Shown here: in pieces, positions 1 through 12,893 of the stretch
Position numbering within the stretch: the first letter of the stretch is position 1
Layout: each line of letters starts with the position of its first letter
DNA from: Chaetorhynchus papuensis
Taxonomy: Eukaryota > Chordata > Aves > Passeriformes > Rhipiduridae
Length of the DNA: 64,000 nucleotides
NCBI GenBank assembly: GCA_013396525.1
Contig: VWYX01000011.1
Location: forward strand, 1,293,032-1,357,031
Reading direction: 5' to 3'
Position numbers and translations under genes: made by a program
The notes under the pieces: generated by a model
The model's input: only the letters and a program-made list of their open reading frames with translations
Database searches by the model: none
Told to the model about the DNA's origin: nothing

Positions 1-3000
1 TCTTATTTTTAATTCTCTTTGCAAATCTCAGCAGTTAAAAGCCAGATGAATAGAAATCAGTTAAGGTTCATTACTGCTACAATCCGTCCAGAGAAAGAGA
101 AAGAGAGAAGCTCTGCTACATTAACTTTTATGCCTGTGACCCAGTAAATAGTATTCTGGTTAGAGCTGTGACTTCTTGCAACCCAGAGCTCATATAATTT
201 CTATAATAATTCATTAATTTTTTACACTGCTAAGAGCTGCTAAAGGCGTATCTGAAAGCCATCAAATTGAGAGCAAAAATGACAACATCCCTTTAAAGAT
301 CACAGACGTACATTCAGAATGTTTGGCCGCGATGAGACTCTTTAGATAAACGAGGAAACAAAGCCGTCTGTCAAACCTACAGCGCTCCAAATGAAACCCC
401 AAATTCCTAACGAGCCTGACACAGCTGACACACTTCCACTTCCTCTCCACACACGGCACAGGGTGGATTTCCAGCTCACTGGAATCGTTTAACCAACGGC
501 TCCGCGGTCCGGGCGCGAGCGCTGAGCCTGACACCTGAACACACAGCAGAGGCCGAGGGCTGCCACGCGGGACGGACTTTGACATTGGGTTTGTCCCCAC
601 AAAAGGATTTCTGTCGTGTCCTAATTCTGTTTCACTTGCAAGAAAGAACGCAGAAATTAATCTGGATGCAGTAAATGATACCATGAAAATAGAGCCACTT
701 TATTTTATTTATTGAATTATGTTCTAGCGATTAAAAATTCCTTCCCTGTGGTAGCTGCGTTAGAAAGGATTCTCTTTTGATGAATGTGAAGGTTGGTTTG
801 GGAGAAGCCTGAACTGGTGAATTCAGAGAAATTGTCAAAAATACAGGGGACCTTTTACTCTTGTTTCACTCTTGCTTAACTAGTAACATCTAAGCTGCAC
901 AGTGGGCAAGCCAGTAACTGGAAAGATGATTTAAAAGGCAATTAGATGTTAAAAAACCACTGCCCATCTTATCTGCCAAAAGTAGGTCTCTGACATGGGC
1001 GAAACTTAATTTCCATTTATAACAATGTCTTGCAAATTTTTCAGTTGCAGGACTTAAAATATTTACGGTAGATAAGAGTCGAATCCAGAACGATGGAGTT
1101 TTCTCCAGTTCAGGATACAGAAGTTCAAATTCTCTTATGTAAAAATAAAACAATCAAGATGATGAAATGAATATTAATGATGCCTTCTACTTTCTTCTCC
1201 TTCCTCTCATTTTAATATTTTAACAATACAAGTTACAATGCTCCCCTCCTCGCCTCCTGAGGAATTTGTCTCCAAGTGCACTGTGAATCTCTCCAGCCTG
1301 ATCTTGTAGCTCCTGCTCCTTGTTTTGCTCCCTTCCTCTTTGTAAAAATGTTGGCCTCACTGACTTTACAATTTTAGTTTTGAACAGCCTGATCCCCTCT
1401 GAGTCTTATCCTTGCCAGACCACACAGCCCCACACCCTCAGCCTCTCCAGTGCCCTAGGCTCCACATTTAAGACCTCTCCACTTTCCAACACCTTTCACG
1501 ACCTCAAGGTCCCAAACTCAAATGTAACATTCCAGATATCACCAGCAATACACTGCCCAGCTGGGAATAATTCCTGGGCCCATCTGGTTTAATGCAGGGT
1601 ATCAGATAATTGACAGCTTTATCTGAGTGTAAAGTCCTTGCCTACACACCTTATTCAGACCCAGAGTTAGCAACTTACACATGGATTTAGTGTTTTCATA
1701 ATAAAACCATGAGCTTTTCTGAGCTCCTGAGGGGCTTTCTGTGCCTCTCTCTGAACCACTGAGACCAAAGCCTGAGAAACCTCTTCCCCGTTACAAGAGT
1801 CCAACACAGAAACATCTCAGAACAAAGACAGACTGCACCCAGTCCTGTTAATGCTGTGCAAAATCAATCTCCTAGAGCTTTCCAGGGCTTGTGAACATGC
1901 AGTCAAGATGCCTCTGGTGACGGACAGAAATTGCAAGGTTCCCTCCTAATTTTGTAGCCATTTCTTATTTTCATTCTCTTTGCTTTTGCCGAACAGTGAT
2001 TGACTGTAAAAGATCTGCTTCAATGTCAGTCTCCTGTTAACAGCTGGGAAGTCACTTTGTCTTACTTGCAGCCACAAGGAAACACGAGATAATCACCCTG
2101 TGACAGCCAGACCCAGCAGACAGGAAGAGAAACGAATCTCCTCCTGTTATTCTGCTCTGCCCATTTCAGCCCTTGCCGAATTTCCAAACAGTGGAAGGAA
2201 GAATATTCCCTTTCAATTCCACTGGATAGCCAGTAGGAAAGCTCATTTTCAGCCCATAAATCATATTTTCAGGATAAAGGTGGAGTTTTTCCCTTCTCTG
2301 CTACTGAAAAAATATAATCTACAGTTTTCACTGATCTCTCCCATTTTAGGGGAAATAGTCTCTTCACTCTCTCAGCTGAGTATCTCAGAGTACTGCTGAG
2401 CTAGACAAGACTACTCCAGACTGAGGAATTCAACAGGAAAAACTGTACAAAGAGGCAATGCTGCAACACAAAAATCTGGAAGTGAACAGTGTTAATGTAA
2501 TGTAATTTAATCGCTAGTTTCTATCAACACTTGAATGTAAATCAGAATTTCTGCAGGAAATGGATTTAGTAACTAGAAACACAGCAAAGGAAGCATAAAG
2601 AAACCTCTTTCCCTTCATTGCCTCTGAACTGTTCCTTGTTTCCATAGGTGCTGCTTCTCATTTAACAGAGACATTAGCATAGAAATAATCTGCATCAAGT
2701 CGGTCTCAGAGCTCTGCTCAGTCCCAGGAGTTTTGGCTGCCTAACTCTATTAGGATCACAAGTAATTTGAGTCATTATATTTTAGATTCAGATTAGCTAT
2801 AGAAAATACAACTTAATTTCTATTAACAGATAAACATTACAAAAAATATTATCACCCTCATATTCACATAATATTAGAGAGCTTTTCACTGCTGTTCATT
2901 CGAAGAGGTAGAGAAAAGGTATGAAAAAAGTCACAGGCACCAGCAGGTTTTTAGTAAAACTATCGTGTCCAAGTTAGACCAACTAGCTACAATTTCACAT

Positions 3001-3427
3001 TCCACATGGCGTGTTACCTGCAAAGAAACAGCTAAATATATTTTTTGTCAAGCCTGCCAATAACTCACAGGTAATTACTCAGAAATCTATTAACAAGACC
3101 AATCCAAACAAAACCAAAATATTCTGCACGGGAAGCGCTGTTTTGCACCAGCCAACACCCACATCTCAGAATCTATTGTGAGGTCATAGTTATATCTACT
3201 GAAAAAAAACATATTTGGCCAAGATCATCATAAAATTGTCAATAAATCTGAGATTTTACAAAATGAAAGGCCAGGTTAAGGATACTTTGCCATCCATTGT
3301 AGCTATTTGTTGAAGCCTTCAGTGTTTATGAATTTCTGCAAACCTAAAAGTAATAAGTCAGTCAGGCAGACACGGTGTTCCAGAGCCATGAGCCAGTCAG
3401 TAGGAAATAAAACAACCAGTAATCAGT
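1..3427. other. Non-coding DNA, no gene seen
   Basis: AT-rich, stop-dense sequence. Open frames here are under about 145 codons, several lack an ATG start, and none has recognisable domain content. The only compositional feature is the CpG-dense patch at 305-620, listed separately. No tRNA, rRNA or clear interspersed repeat was recognised before the MIR at 3428. Confidence 0.7.
305..620. promoter_or_regulatory. CpG-dense patch, candidate regulatory element
   Basis: By eye about 20 CpG dinucleotides fall in about 315 bases, against an almost CpG-free background. The densest part is about 485-575, with clustered CCGCGG, GGCGCGAGCG and CACGCGGGACGG. Such density usually means the DNA is unmethylated in the germline, as at a promoter, orphan CpG island or conserved enhancer. 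A 140-codon minus-strand frame (262-684) covers it, but it shows no domain and probably reflects locally high GC. No TATA box or initiator was identified. It could be a small orphan CpG island, a first exon or a conserved non-coding element. Confidence 0.4.
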
Positions 3428-3530
3428 ATGATGTATTGGTTAGAGCAGATACTCCTAGAACCTTTATTTAGCTCTGCCAGCAATTAGTATGTGACCTTGA
3501 ACAAATCAATCAGCTAAAAATCAGTTTAAG
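3428..3530 (+). repeat. MIR-type SINE fossil
   Basis: The order of blocks matches the MIR consensus as I know it. A tRNA-like head (ttggttagagca, then actcc) comes first, followed by gctctgccag, the core gtatgtgaccttg, a-caaat, and finally aatcagttt. Divergence is high, as expected for this ancient amniote family. No target-site duplication is discernible. The tail beyond about 3530 is not recognisable. Confidence 0.8.
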
Positions 3531-3539
3531 GCACGATTT

Positions 3540-6500
3540 TCATACAGGGCACAGGTACAAACGTAGTCTAAATCTCACAGATTTTCAAATGCAAGTAGGT
3601 AATTCAGGTTCCCTTGCACTTGCACGCTATTTTTAAAATAATATTTTGCAAGGAAACAAGAAATACAGCTTCCACCTATAGCTTCCACACCTGCTTCCAC
3701 GGAATTTTGTTTCTAGCTCCTTTGAAAGGATGTCAAACACAACCTTTCAATGCTACAATATTTATTTCTGCTGCGTGTGTTCTGATGGTGCTCTTACAGG
3801 GCTGCAGAGCAGAGCATTTGCTATGTGGTGCTATTGCACAGCTGTCTGACAACGAGGGGCAGGATACAGATGTGCAACCCGAGTACCTCAAACTCCTCTA
3901 CAGCTGCTCCACGTCCTCTGTCTGCTCAGCTAAAGACCAGAAATGGAGGCCAGATCCATGCCCCCAGTTTCAGGCACGTCAGGGAGCAGTGAGGAGCAGC
4001 AGCTCCAGGAGCAGAGCTGAGCCTGGGGCTGAAGGCAGCAATAAGGGGGTGATTTTACCACAGCAAGGACGCAGAGCTGCGAGTCCAGGTCAGGATCAGG
4101 GACAGTGGTCAGAACTGTTCACAACCCAGGGATAGCCCAGAAAGTCACAGCACAGCACAGGGTGAGGGCAAGCCAGGGAGCCCTGAGGATGAGCCTGGGC
4201 ATGGGTGCATCTTTTGTGCCTCTTTATCACATCTCCTGCCAGCAAAGGGGCTGCCTTTGGACCCAAGCCACTAAACTCTGGTTTAGCCAGCTGGGCTCCA
4301 AGCAGGAGGATGCCTCCAGGTGCTGCTCAGTGCCCCGAGGGGCAGGAACAAGAGAGGTCAATGCTCCTCCACCGAAGGAGAGAGGGTCACAGCGGGGCAT
4401 TTCTGTGCCACTCACATCTGACACCTCCTGGAGCAGCTTCTCCAGTTAATCACTCTCTGTGCTGCCTCACACGAGTGCTGAAGCACAGTGAACCTGGGTC
4501 AAGCGTCCCTTCCTAGGGCTGCATCCTGGAAGGGCAGGAGACTGAACCCAAAATCCCACGGCCACCAGCAAAGCCACTGGAACCTGCTCCTCGTCCGTGC
4601 CTGGTCAGCTCTGAGCTTCTCAGCTCTGGGTTCCAATTATGTTTTATTCAGCTTTGGAAGGTTCATAAATCCCAGTCATGCTGGGTGGGTTCCTTAACAA
4701 ATGTTCTCCAGGACATTCCAAATTCTGGGTGAAGAGCACCACATAGACACAAAGGAGCACGTGCAGAATAGTATTTTTAAGAAGTGTTTTTATATTTACA
4801 TTGTCATCAGCGCTTCAGAAATTCTGCTTGTGGCGCCCAAAGAGAAGTCAGCAAGGTCACCATGCGCAGATAAAATTAGTTAGCATCACTTTAATTAGTC
4901 CAGAGACAGCCCTCTCAGAGGGGTAAAAGAATCTCTCCTCCAGCTCCTACTCCTGATTTTCCCTTAAGCCCTTTCTGACAAAAGGCAAACCGATTAAGCT
5001 TCCTATGGCTACATTTCCTCACCTGCTAAAGAGAGAGAAAAAAAAAAAATCAGGCAGAGCCATACCAGCTTTGTCAGAGTGCTGTTGTGTCCATGCTTGC
5101 ATAACACAATATGCTTCTTGTTTGGTGTCGCATAATTTGCTTTTTTTCAGCAAAGCTCTATGAGGAGGTGTTAAGCTGACATTGATTAAAAGTTACAGAA
5201 TTCAGTCATACTTAGAACTTAATTTAAAATCTTAAAAGCACCCCAAGGACAGCTGTAGGAAGACAAAGCATCATTTTCTAATTAATTTTACGGGAAACAC
5301 TTTCAAATTTTATTTTACTGAAGAGAAATGGAATTTGGAATTTTTTTGCAGACTTTTAAAATGAAAAATCACTTTTGCAAATACAGTTCATCTGAACAAG
5401 TTTTCTACAACATCATCATTTTTTTTACTATCCTCTCTTATAATTCCCTGTCAATGCTTAAGGAAAACATATTTACCCAAGATTTTAGTTTAAAAAGGTT
5501 CCATATCCCAAGGAAAAAAAGATGCAAAATCAAACACAAGTAAGTATCAGATTTTTTTTGCTTTAAAACAGTTACAGGAGTTCCCAAATTCCTGTTATAG
5601 AAACAGAGAAACTAGAATTTTCTCAACTTGGCCAATCTGCCCAAAAATAAGGGACAAAAATCCAAAAAAAGGAAAAAAAAACTTACTAGATGATGGTCAT
5701 TGAAGAGATGACCCATTTAAGATAAAATGATACTATTCTGGTTCAGATATTACTTCCTTTTCAAACCCTTTAAATCTATTTGTTCCAATATTGTTATCAG
5801 TCCTGTCTTGTACAGAGCAAACCATATTTACTTTTTTTTTTTGACTAGGGTGTCTAAATATTTAGATTCAATTAGAGACGGAAGAAATGTGCACGAGGAT
5901 TATTAGTCCCTCTGTCTCCCACAGAGTGGAGGCCCTGGTGTATTTTTGTGTTTTGTTTCCTGCTATCTGGGATCAATACCGGCTGTTACTCATCAAAGAT
6001 GAGAGAAATAAAAAAGAGGGCACCACGTTCATGTTCCTCCAGCCTTGCCAGTGCTGAAACAGCCCCAGACACTGCCTCAAGTTTTAATAACACCAGAAAA
6101 ATCTCAATTACACCTTGCAATTCGTGGGCAAATGAGCAGTGCCAGCCCCCGAGTTACCAGGAGTGCAGTTTATGATGATCAAACTCTTCCAAAGTGCATC
6201 AGCTGCGGGGAAAAAGGGGAGGAAATTTCTAAATGGGGTTGGACTTTCTAACTGAGGGCTCTGTAAGAGAACTTGTACATTTAGGGCAACAATATTTGCC
6301 TTCATTTCAGTGAGTCTGCTTGCTCATGAAATCCCCAAAGTGATAAGATAAAGGGTCAACTTGAAACAAAATGGAAAAATTAAGTAGACTATAGAAGAAT
6401 CGTAATGAGTTTTTCTACAAGCAGTTGATTTACCCTTTAAAGTTTGTTTTTATCGTGAGTGTTCATGCAACTGTATGAAGGATTTGTACATTAAAAAACT

Positions 6501-9175
6501 ACTCTGCTTCCATGTTCAACAATTTTTCAGCTTTGCCCACACTCATCCATCCGTGGACAGACACAATACTGTGTGGCTTATTTGATCAAGAATACAAAAT
6601 TGAAAGTATTAAATGAAATCAGTTCTGATATATTCACTCATGCCTCTCCTGTAACAGCCATTTTGAAACAAGATAAATGGTGAGAAAAATGACATTTTTT
6701 TTACCTGTAAGTTATGCTGCAAACTTCACTTGGGACCCCCCCAAAACCCTTCAGATACCCTGACACCACTGCACCACGGCCTCTGCTAAACAAGCTCGGC
6801 ATTTCAGGGTCAAAATAAAATATTCAAGTTTGATAATACAATATGTGTGTAAAATGAGTGCCATAAGTAAAACTGAGAGGGTGATCAGACACTGTTTTTG
6901 TTAACAGAAGCATTATAGAAATACTGATTTCAAATCATTTACCCAAACCAGTAGAGGACTGCAAATTGAACTTCCAAGCACTTGGGAAGTTTTTAAAGGC
7001 TCGTGCAGCAGCTCCACTGATGCTAAAGCACATCCCTGTAATTATTTGTGTCGCTTCCAAGGTAATCACATCCATGTGAATAACCATTAAAAAAGCTTTG
7101 GGATGAGAGCTTCAAAGACACCCCCATCTCTCAGCCAAGCTCTTGGCTTTGATTCACTCACTGCATCAATAGCCCACAACCCAATTTCCCCATTAAAATG
7201 CTCTTTTTCAGGATTTCTGCACCACATACTCCACTACAGCTAATTAAAATATTTAAGCTATCTAACCCCTCCCCCCTCAGATAACTGTTTTCTCATCCTC
7301 ATGTACAATGGGTGTTTTTGACAGCCCAGCTTTGAGAAGAAGGTGTTTACAGCAATCTGACTCAAGCCCCACTTCAAATAATAAGGCTGACATGGAATAC
7401 CACTGGTGCTTCCTTATTTTCCACTAATATTTTCTCATGGGGAAGTTAATAAAACTTTATGCAACCTATTTCAGTAGGACCTTTTCAAGGTTCTGGTTTG
7501 ACATTGCCTTTCAGATCAAAAAGGAACAATTCAATCAAGTTCAAATACGTTTCAGAAATGGGATGTCAGCCATGGAGGGCAGGAGCCTGACTGTAATGAG
7601 CTGAAGGATAATCACAGCTGACTCCCATTCACTTGCTCACACTGGAAACATTTATCATGGAACTTTCCCTTAAATGAAACTTTGCAATCCAACAGCAATA
7701 TCTGTCAGCTAAAGGGAGGAATGACAGAATTGTTCTATATAAGTCTTGTTCATTAGAACTTGGATTTTTTTTTTTTTTTTAACTTTTTAAAGGAAGGACG
7801 TCTTATGATTAAAATATCATTATAAATGAGATGGTAGCCTGTCATGTGGAAAATTGAGATTCTCTTGTTCTGGTGAGCTGCCTCGCAGCCTGAGGGGTTT
7901 TAGCTTACTTAAGTGACAGGCCCTCCTGTCTCACTAGTTTACACATTTAATTTTGCATAACTGTTTTCGTGGAGACTTTTTATTGTTTAATGTGCTCCAA
8001 GACACAAAATGTGCTTGTTGTCTGCTTGCTTTTGTTACCATGCAGTCATGTGTATCTATGATCTTATACAGAGTTGTAGATACAGTAAAATTCTTTGAAT
8101 GAGGACATTAAAACAATAGACATTATCCCCACTACAAAAAGAATTTATTTTTCTTTAATGACTAAAATGTAACGGAGCTGCACAAACATTAGCTTTTTTT
8201 TATTTTTGGAGGCTGTCTTGTTCTTGAATGTGAAGTTTCACCAGCCACACTGAACAGTTTCATTAGTGCACCATTTTTTTTTCAGTTTTTCCACGATTTT
8301 AACATAGATTAGATTGACAGTAACCACATTTTTCCTTCAGGGCAAAAATATATGTTTTCCTATTAGATTCTGAAGGGATAACATCAATGGCTGACCTCAA
8401 TTTTGGCAGACTATTCTACTAACTGCACTCCTATTATATTTGCCAATCAGTTAAAGCACTTCTGTCAGACCCAAGCACTTTCCCTCTATCAGCTGTGATC
8501 AAAGGGGGTCAGGTCCTCTAATTTTAGAGGGTTTTTTTTTTATTTCTTCCTCTCCCAGGAAGATATCAAAAGACCACGTTTTAGTGACTGATAGTCACGG
8601 GACAAATTCACACTCCAGTGTGCAACCCAAAGGAGTATCTCAGCTCCAAAAGGGAGCGGGAGCAGCAGCACCAGTCACTTCTGGGATATTCACTCAGCAT
8701 GAAAGATAAAGAAGTTTCCTGAGTGTTTGGGCCTCCTTCTAATTTCCCACATCATCGTTGTCTAATGGCACAGTGAGTCAGGGAGCCCAAGCTCCAGGGC
8801 AGCAGGCAGATGCAAATCTCCCTGAAGCCAGAGAATGTTCTGTATTAATGTCAGGGTAAATCAGGTCCTTGATGTCTTTTCCTTACCCAGGCTTTACTAA
8901 GATTGCTAATTAAGTGCATGTATGAGGGTACCTAACTTTGTTTCAGAGAGCTAGAGCTGCGTGGAGATGGTGTTCCTCCATTTAGAGAGCAGAGAAAACT
9001 GGGAAATAAAAGAAGAGAGCGGGAATCAGAGCCCTTATGGTTTCAAATATAGCAAATATTAAATTCCTTCTTAATGCAAGGACATTGCTCTTAGTTACTG
9101 GAAAGCTTCATTTCAGCCGGGTGCTGAGGCAAATTTCAAATCTGCCTGTATTTAGCAAAATGTTTAATTAATAAA
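3540..9175. other. Non-coding DNA, no gene seen
   Basis: Mixed-composition non-coding sequence. About 3780-4650 is richer in G+C and carries overlapping frames in several phases (up to 173 codons at 3614-4135). None resembles a known protein, and overlapping frames are expected where stops are rarer. The rest is AT-rich with short homopolymers, including T16 at 7765-7780. No RNA gene or transposon was recognised. Confidence 0.65.
7765..7780. repeat. Poly-T homopolymer (16 nt)
   Basis: Uninterrupted T run. No retrotransposon body could be recognised on either side, so it is called only as simple sequence. Confidence 0.85.
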
Positions 9176-9228
9176 NNNNNNNNNNNNNNNNNNNNNNNNN
9201 NNNNNNNNNNNNNNNNNNNNNNNNNNNN
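9176..9228. other. Assembly gap (53 N)
   Basis: Run of undetermined bases. The right flank (9229-9280) is almost pure A/T with overlapping inverted repeats built from ataatatta and ttataatatatta, so the gap probably sits in an AT-rich, hairpin-prone or microsatellite sequence. The true missing length may differ from the number of Ns. Confidence 0.98.
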
Positions 9229-9280
9229 AGAATAATATTATAAAATATTCTTATTATAATATATTATTATAAATTAAAGG
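9229..9280. repeat. AT-only self-complementary sequence at gap edge
   Basis: Nearly pure A/T with repeated ataat and attat units that can pair with each other. It probably continues into the gap. Confidence 0.6.
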
Positions 9281-11877
9281 CAATGAGACAAACAGTGCTA
9301 TCACAGAATTCATCTGAAGAAATGGAAATAGCCATCACAACTCAAAGGACTGAGGAATCCACATCTCCCAGAGACGCTTGCAAATGATCCATCATTTAAA
9401 ATGGGGAAGAAAAAACGTTGGACCTTGTTTGTATATTACTTAAGAGGATAAATTAATGGGATAAATTATTAATTCCGAAATATTCACAGTGCTTTACTAA
9501 TTATGACAGCAAACATAATGCAGGAATTTTGTACATTTCAGTGCCACATAGAGATGCGAGGACATACTTGGAGACGCTCTGCAGGCCAAAGTGAATGGTA
9601 AGAGAGATAATTAAAGATGCTTTAATAGCTTTTCAAAGTTGCTAAGATACTGTCAGGCAGCGTAGCACATCTTGGGCAGCCACAATATCCAAGACTACAT
9701 TCTAAATATTCAGTTCCTGTGGCTTTGCTTTCATTTTGCCTTCCCTTTCTTTCACCTTTCCTTTTTCTTTTTTTTTTTTAACTTCCCTGGTAATTGCAAA
9801 CCTCTTCGGATAAAACACCACCATCTGACAGGAAGAAATATTTATGTTTGGGATTCACTGTGTTCAGCTGGCAATGAAGGAGTTTTTACAGCTTTTCTGA
9901 CTAATAAAAAGCAACACAAATATAAAGACAAAATGATCTGCACAAACACGACTGGTGGCAAAGCTGAGATGATGCATGTTTAGTTTACCACTTCCAATGC
10001 AGTAGGGAAAGTACCAGGAGATGGAGCCTCCTGTGACTATTGTGCCTGGATTTTTACAGCACCAGAACCCCTCAGTTCTGCAGCTGTGTAATTGAAAAGG
10101 AACTTGGGGGGTGTTTGCATTAGGCAGAAATGAGAAGATGGAACGATGTGAAATAGAACAGCTTTGCAGATGTGACATAAAAATAATAACCTCAGATAAA
10201 GAGTTCTGATCTCTCTACCTGCCTGAAGCTTGTACAACAGAGCAGCATCAGTGGGAATCAGCTAATATAATAATATAACATGATAATATATGTAATAATA
10301 GTGGATATTGAATATTTTAGGTGTTACTTTAGTCCTCACAATAGCAGTATTCAGACACCCAAACACAGAGGCTTCTCCACTTTACATCAGTGAGTAAAGA
10401 TCTCACAGCAGACATTCCTCAAATCAAAATTAAAAGCTGAAATACTTTTAAATATTGAAAAATCACTTCAGCTCTATTGCCTTGACACAAAGCTGGGTGG
10501 AAAAATTCTCTTCAGCCTTGCTTTGGATGCCCATTTTTTTGCCATACAGATGAGAGTACAGATGCATTCCAGTCCCACACTTAGCAAAAGCTGGGTCTTT
10601 GGAAAGAGAATGACAAATGCCTGCTGAACTTTTCTCTTAAAACTTAACACTCGAGATCAAAGACTAATTCAATTAATTCTAATCTCTAAAGTTATTAGAT
10701 CTGGGGGCTTTATTATTAACATTTATTTAGGCTTTTAATCCTTTACACAATGACTTAGGCAGGCACGTAACATCCCAAATGATAATCACCATGTTGCGAG
10801 TTCTAATAAATTTTTATCTGGCACAAATCATATATAAAGCTGTCAGTTTAGCTCTTTGTCTTCAGAAAAGAAACAGAAAATCCTGCACGTGGTGGAAACA
10901 AGGGGTGATAAAGACTGCAGATATCGGTGTGTTATTTGCAACTAATCATTTATTCAGAGATCAGAAATTGTTTCCATGCAGACACGGGGGCAGTCCTTGG
11001 CACTGAACATGATGCTCTTTCAAGCAGCTCAGTGTAAAAAAGGGATATAAAGCATCCCAAGGACTGTGAAATGCAAAAATAGCTCTCAGCTGTTTTTTCT
11101 CTCTACACTGTCTGGAGTCATGAGAGGCAAGCCCTGACCCCATGCAAGTCAACAGAATTCCTGTCATTGCTGGTAGCAGGACCAAGCTTTATCACTGTTT
11201 TTATTAATAATTCATTTTTTAGAATGACTTTATGTGTATTTTGACAGTGGCTTTGATTTTTCCATTGAAGTGAAAAGATGATAAAGATTTGGAGAATGTT
11301 ACCAGCTCTGATATTAGGATAAAACTGATTGAGAAAAAAAAATCAGACTATGCTCGTGTTGAGTTCTTACTCTGGCTAGCTACTAGTTCAGTTCCACTTG
11401 AACTTTTAATTAAAATAGTGTTAGAAAAAGAGAAAGACATAATGAAAACTTTTGTTTTATGCAGAAGAAGAAAGCATTTACAAAAGTGTCAGAGACTGAC
11501 CCAGAAGGATCATTATTAAGGTTTGTAATTAAAGCTCGAGATATAACCCTTCTTACCTGAGATGCTCTTGGACAGCACTCTGAGATTAGCCAGTTAAATG
11601 AAATGGAATCTCAGGACATTTGCATGAAACACACTTGCATATTATATCAAAACATGATATTAATGTGATACTGATCATCTGCTCATTGCTCACGTTCTGC
11701 GCAGCCATTTTTAGCAAAAATTCTCCCATATCCTCTGAACTGTTTCTCAGCTGAGAGTGTTCATGCCCTTCCTCAGTCGAGTCAGCGTAGATCATAACAA
11801 TGCTGGGCACACCTGAGCCAATTTTATTGCAGCCTGCACAGATTAATTTCGTCAGCCACGATTCTGTAGAATGAAAA
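9281..11877. other. Non-coding DNA, no gene seen
   Basis: AT-rich non-coding sequence. Frames reach about 104 codons on both strands and carry no recognisable domain. An AT-rich simple stretch lies at about 10262-10300 (ataataatat type). No RNA gene was recognised. Confidence 0.65.
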
Positions 11878-12075
11878 GTGCTGAGGCCCTGGCACAGGGT
11901 GCCCAGAGCAGCTGTGGCTGCCCCTGGATCCCTGGCAGTGTCCAAGGCCAGGCTGGACACTGGGGCTTGGAGCAGCCTGGGACAGTGAAAGGTGTCCCTG
12001 CCCATGGCAGGGGTGTGGAACCAGGTGATTTTTAAGGTTCTTTCCAACCCCAACCATTCTGTGGTTCCCATGATT
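11878..12075 (+). mobile_element. CR1 LINE, 3' end (5'-truncated copy)
   Basis: This is the familiar 3' untranslated end of avian CR1 non-LTR retrotransposons in sense orientation. Landmarks in order are gcacagggtgcccagagcag, ctgtggctgcccctgg, caaggccaggctgga, ggggcttggagcagcctggg, aggtgtccctgcccatggca, and ttctttccaaccccaacc. It ends in attctgtggttc, which matches the degenerate 8-bp CR1 tail. Only about 200 bp remain, the usual 5' truncation of CR1 insertions, so no ORF2 is present. The minus-strand frames overlapping it (106 and 161 codons) are antisense to the repeat and are not genes. Confidence 0.95.
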
Positions 12076-12534
12076 TGGTGAAATAGAGCCCAGGAAAGCT
12101 GACATCACACGGCTGAGCCAGCTGAGATCTCTGCACTCACACAATCAGTGCTCCCAGTCCTGGTGGTTTTCACACCACTGCAGAGAACATAACACGGGAC
12201 AAATCACACTTTTGTGCCTATTTGCCTGTCAGGGCTCAAACCTGAGCTCTCAACAGTGTCTCCCTCTGTGACATTATTCTGTTAGTTGCAAAACACAGCA
12301 TTATTCCATTATTGAATGAAATGGATTGACCTGGATAAGAAGAAAACCCTTTTCTGTTGGCAGTGTCTCAATGCAACGAAAAATCTGCCAGGGTCATATC
12401 TAGAGAAACTGAAAACCAATCAGCTTCTAATCTTCAGGGTACCAGATCAATACCTGCAACAAGCCCACTCATTTCCTGGATTTGCCAAGAAAAGAGCTCA
12501 AGTCTGGAAGTTTTATCTTGAGTTGGGAGTTGGA

Positions 12535-12590
12535 TGCTGATGATCCTGGTGGGTCCCCTCCAACTCAGAATATACTGTGATTCTGATTCT
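12535..12590 (+). mobile_element. Short CR1-type 3' tail fragment
   Basis: The stretch with gatgatcctggtgggtcccc, tccaactcagaata, and a tgtgattctgattctga end is the terminal CR1 3' motif followed by its short tail repeat. Only the last ~55 bp are preserved or recognisable. It lies about 460 bp downstream of the larger CR1 piece in the same orientation. It is probably a separate, very short insertion, although a shared origin cannot be excluded. Confidence 0.75.
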
Positions 12591-12871
12591 GACTTGAATA
12601 ATTTCACAAGAATCTTCATTATTTCTTCGCATCACAATTCTTATTTATGAAGCAACACAAAACACTTTCAAATTTTAGAATGCAAAATTACTATGAGAAA
12701 AAGTGACGATTAGTACAAGAATTATTAGAATATCAGACTACCCAATGATTATATTTTAGACAAATTAAAATATACTGAATACCTGTTAAACAATATCTGA
12801 CCCCGATGTATTAATCGTGACATTTTGTCAGCCATGTATGAGTCCACCAGACAGATGTTGTTAAATTGTAT

Positions 12872-12893
12872 TTGGAATATTGTAATATTCCAA
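12872..12893. repeat. Perfect 10-bp inverted repeat, 2-nt spacer
   Basis: The arms ttggaatatt and aatattccaa are perfectly complementary and separated by gt. Each half contains GGAATAT, similar to TEAD-type half-sites. Whether it binds a dimer or is chance is not known. Confidence 0.8.

Noticed and set aside
3614..4516. Cluster of overlapping plus-strand frames (up to 173 codons)
   Set aside because: Three phases are open at once in a GC-richer stretch, which points to low stop density rather than a gene.
11586..12144. Minus-strand frames of 161 and 106 codons
   Set aside because: They run antisense across the CR1 3' end, which is non-coding, so the frames are incidental.
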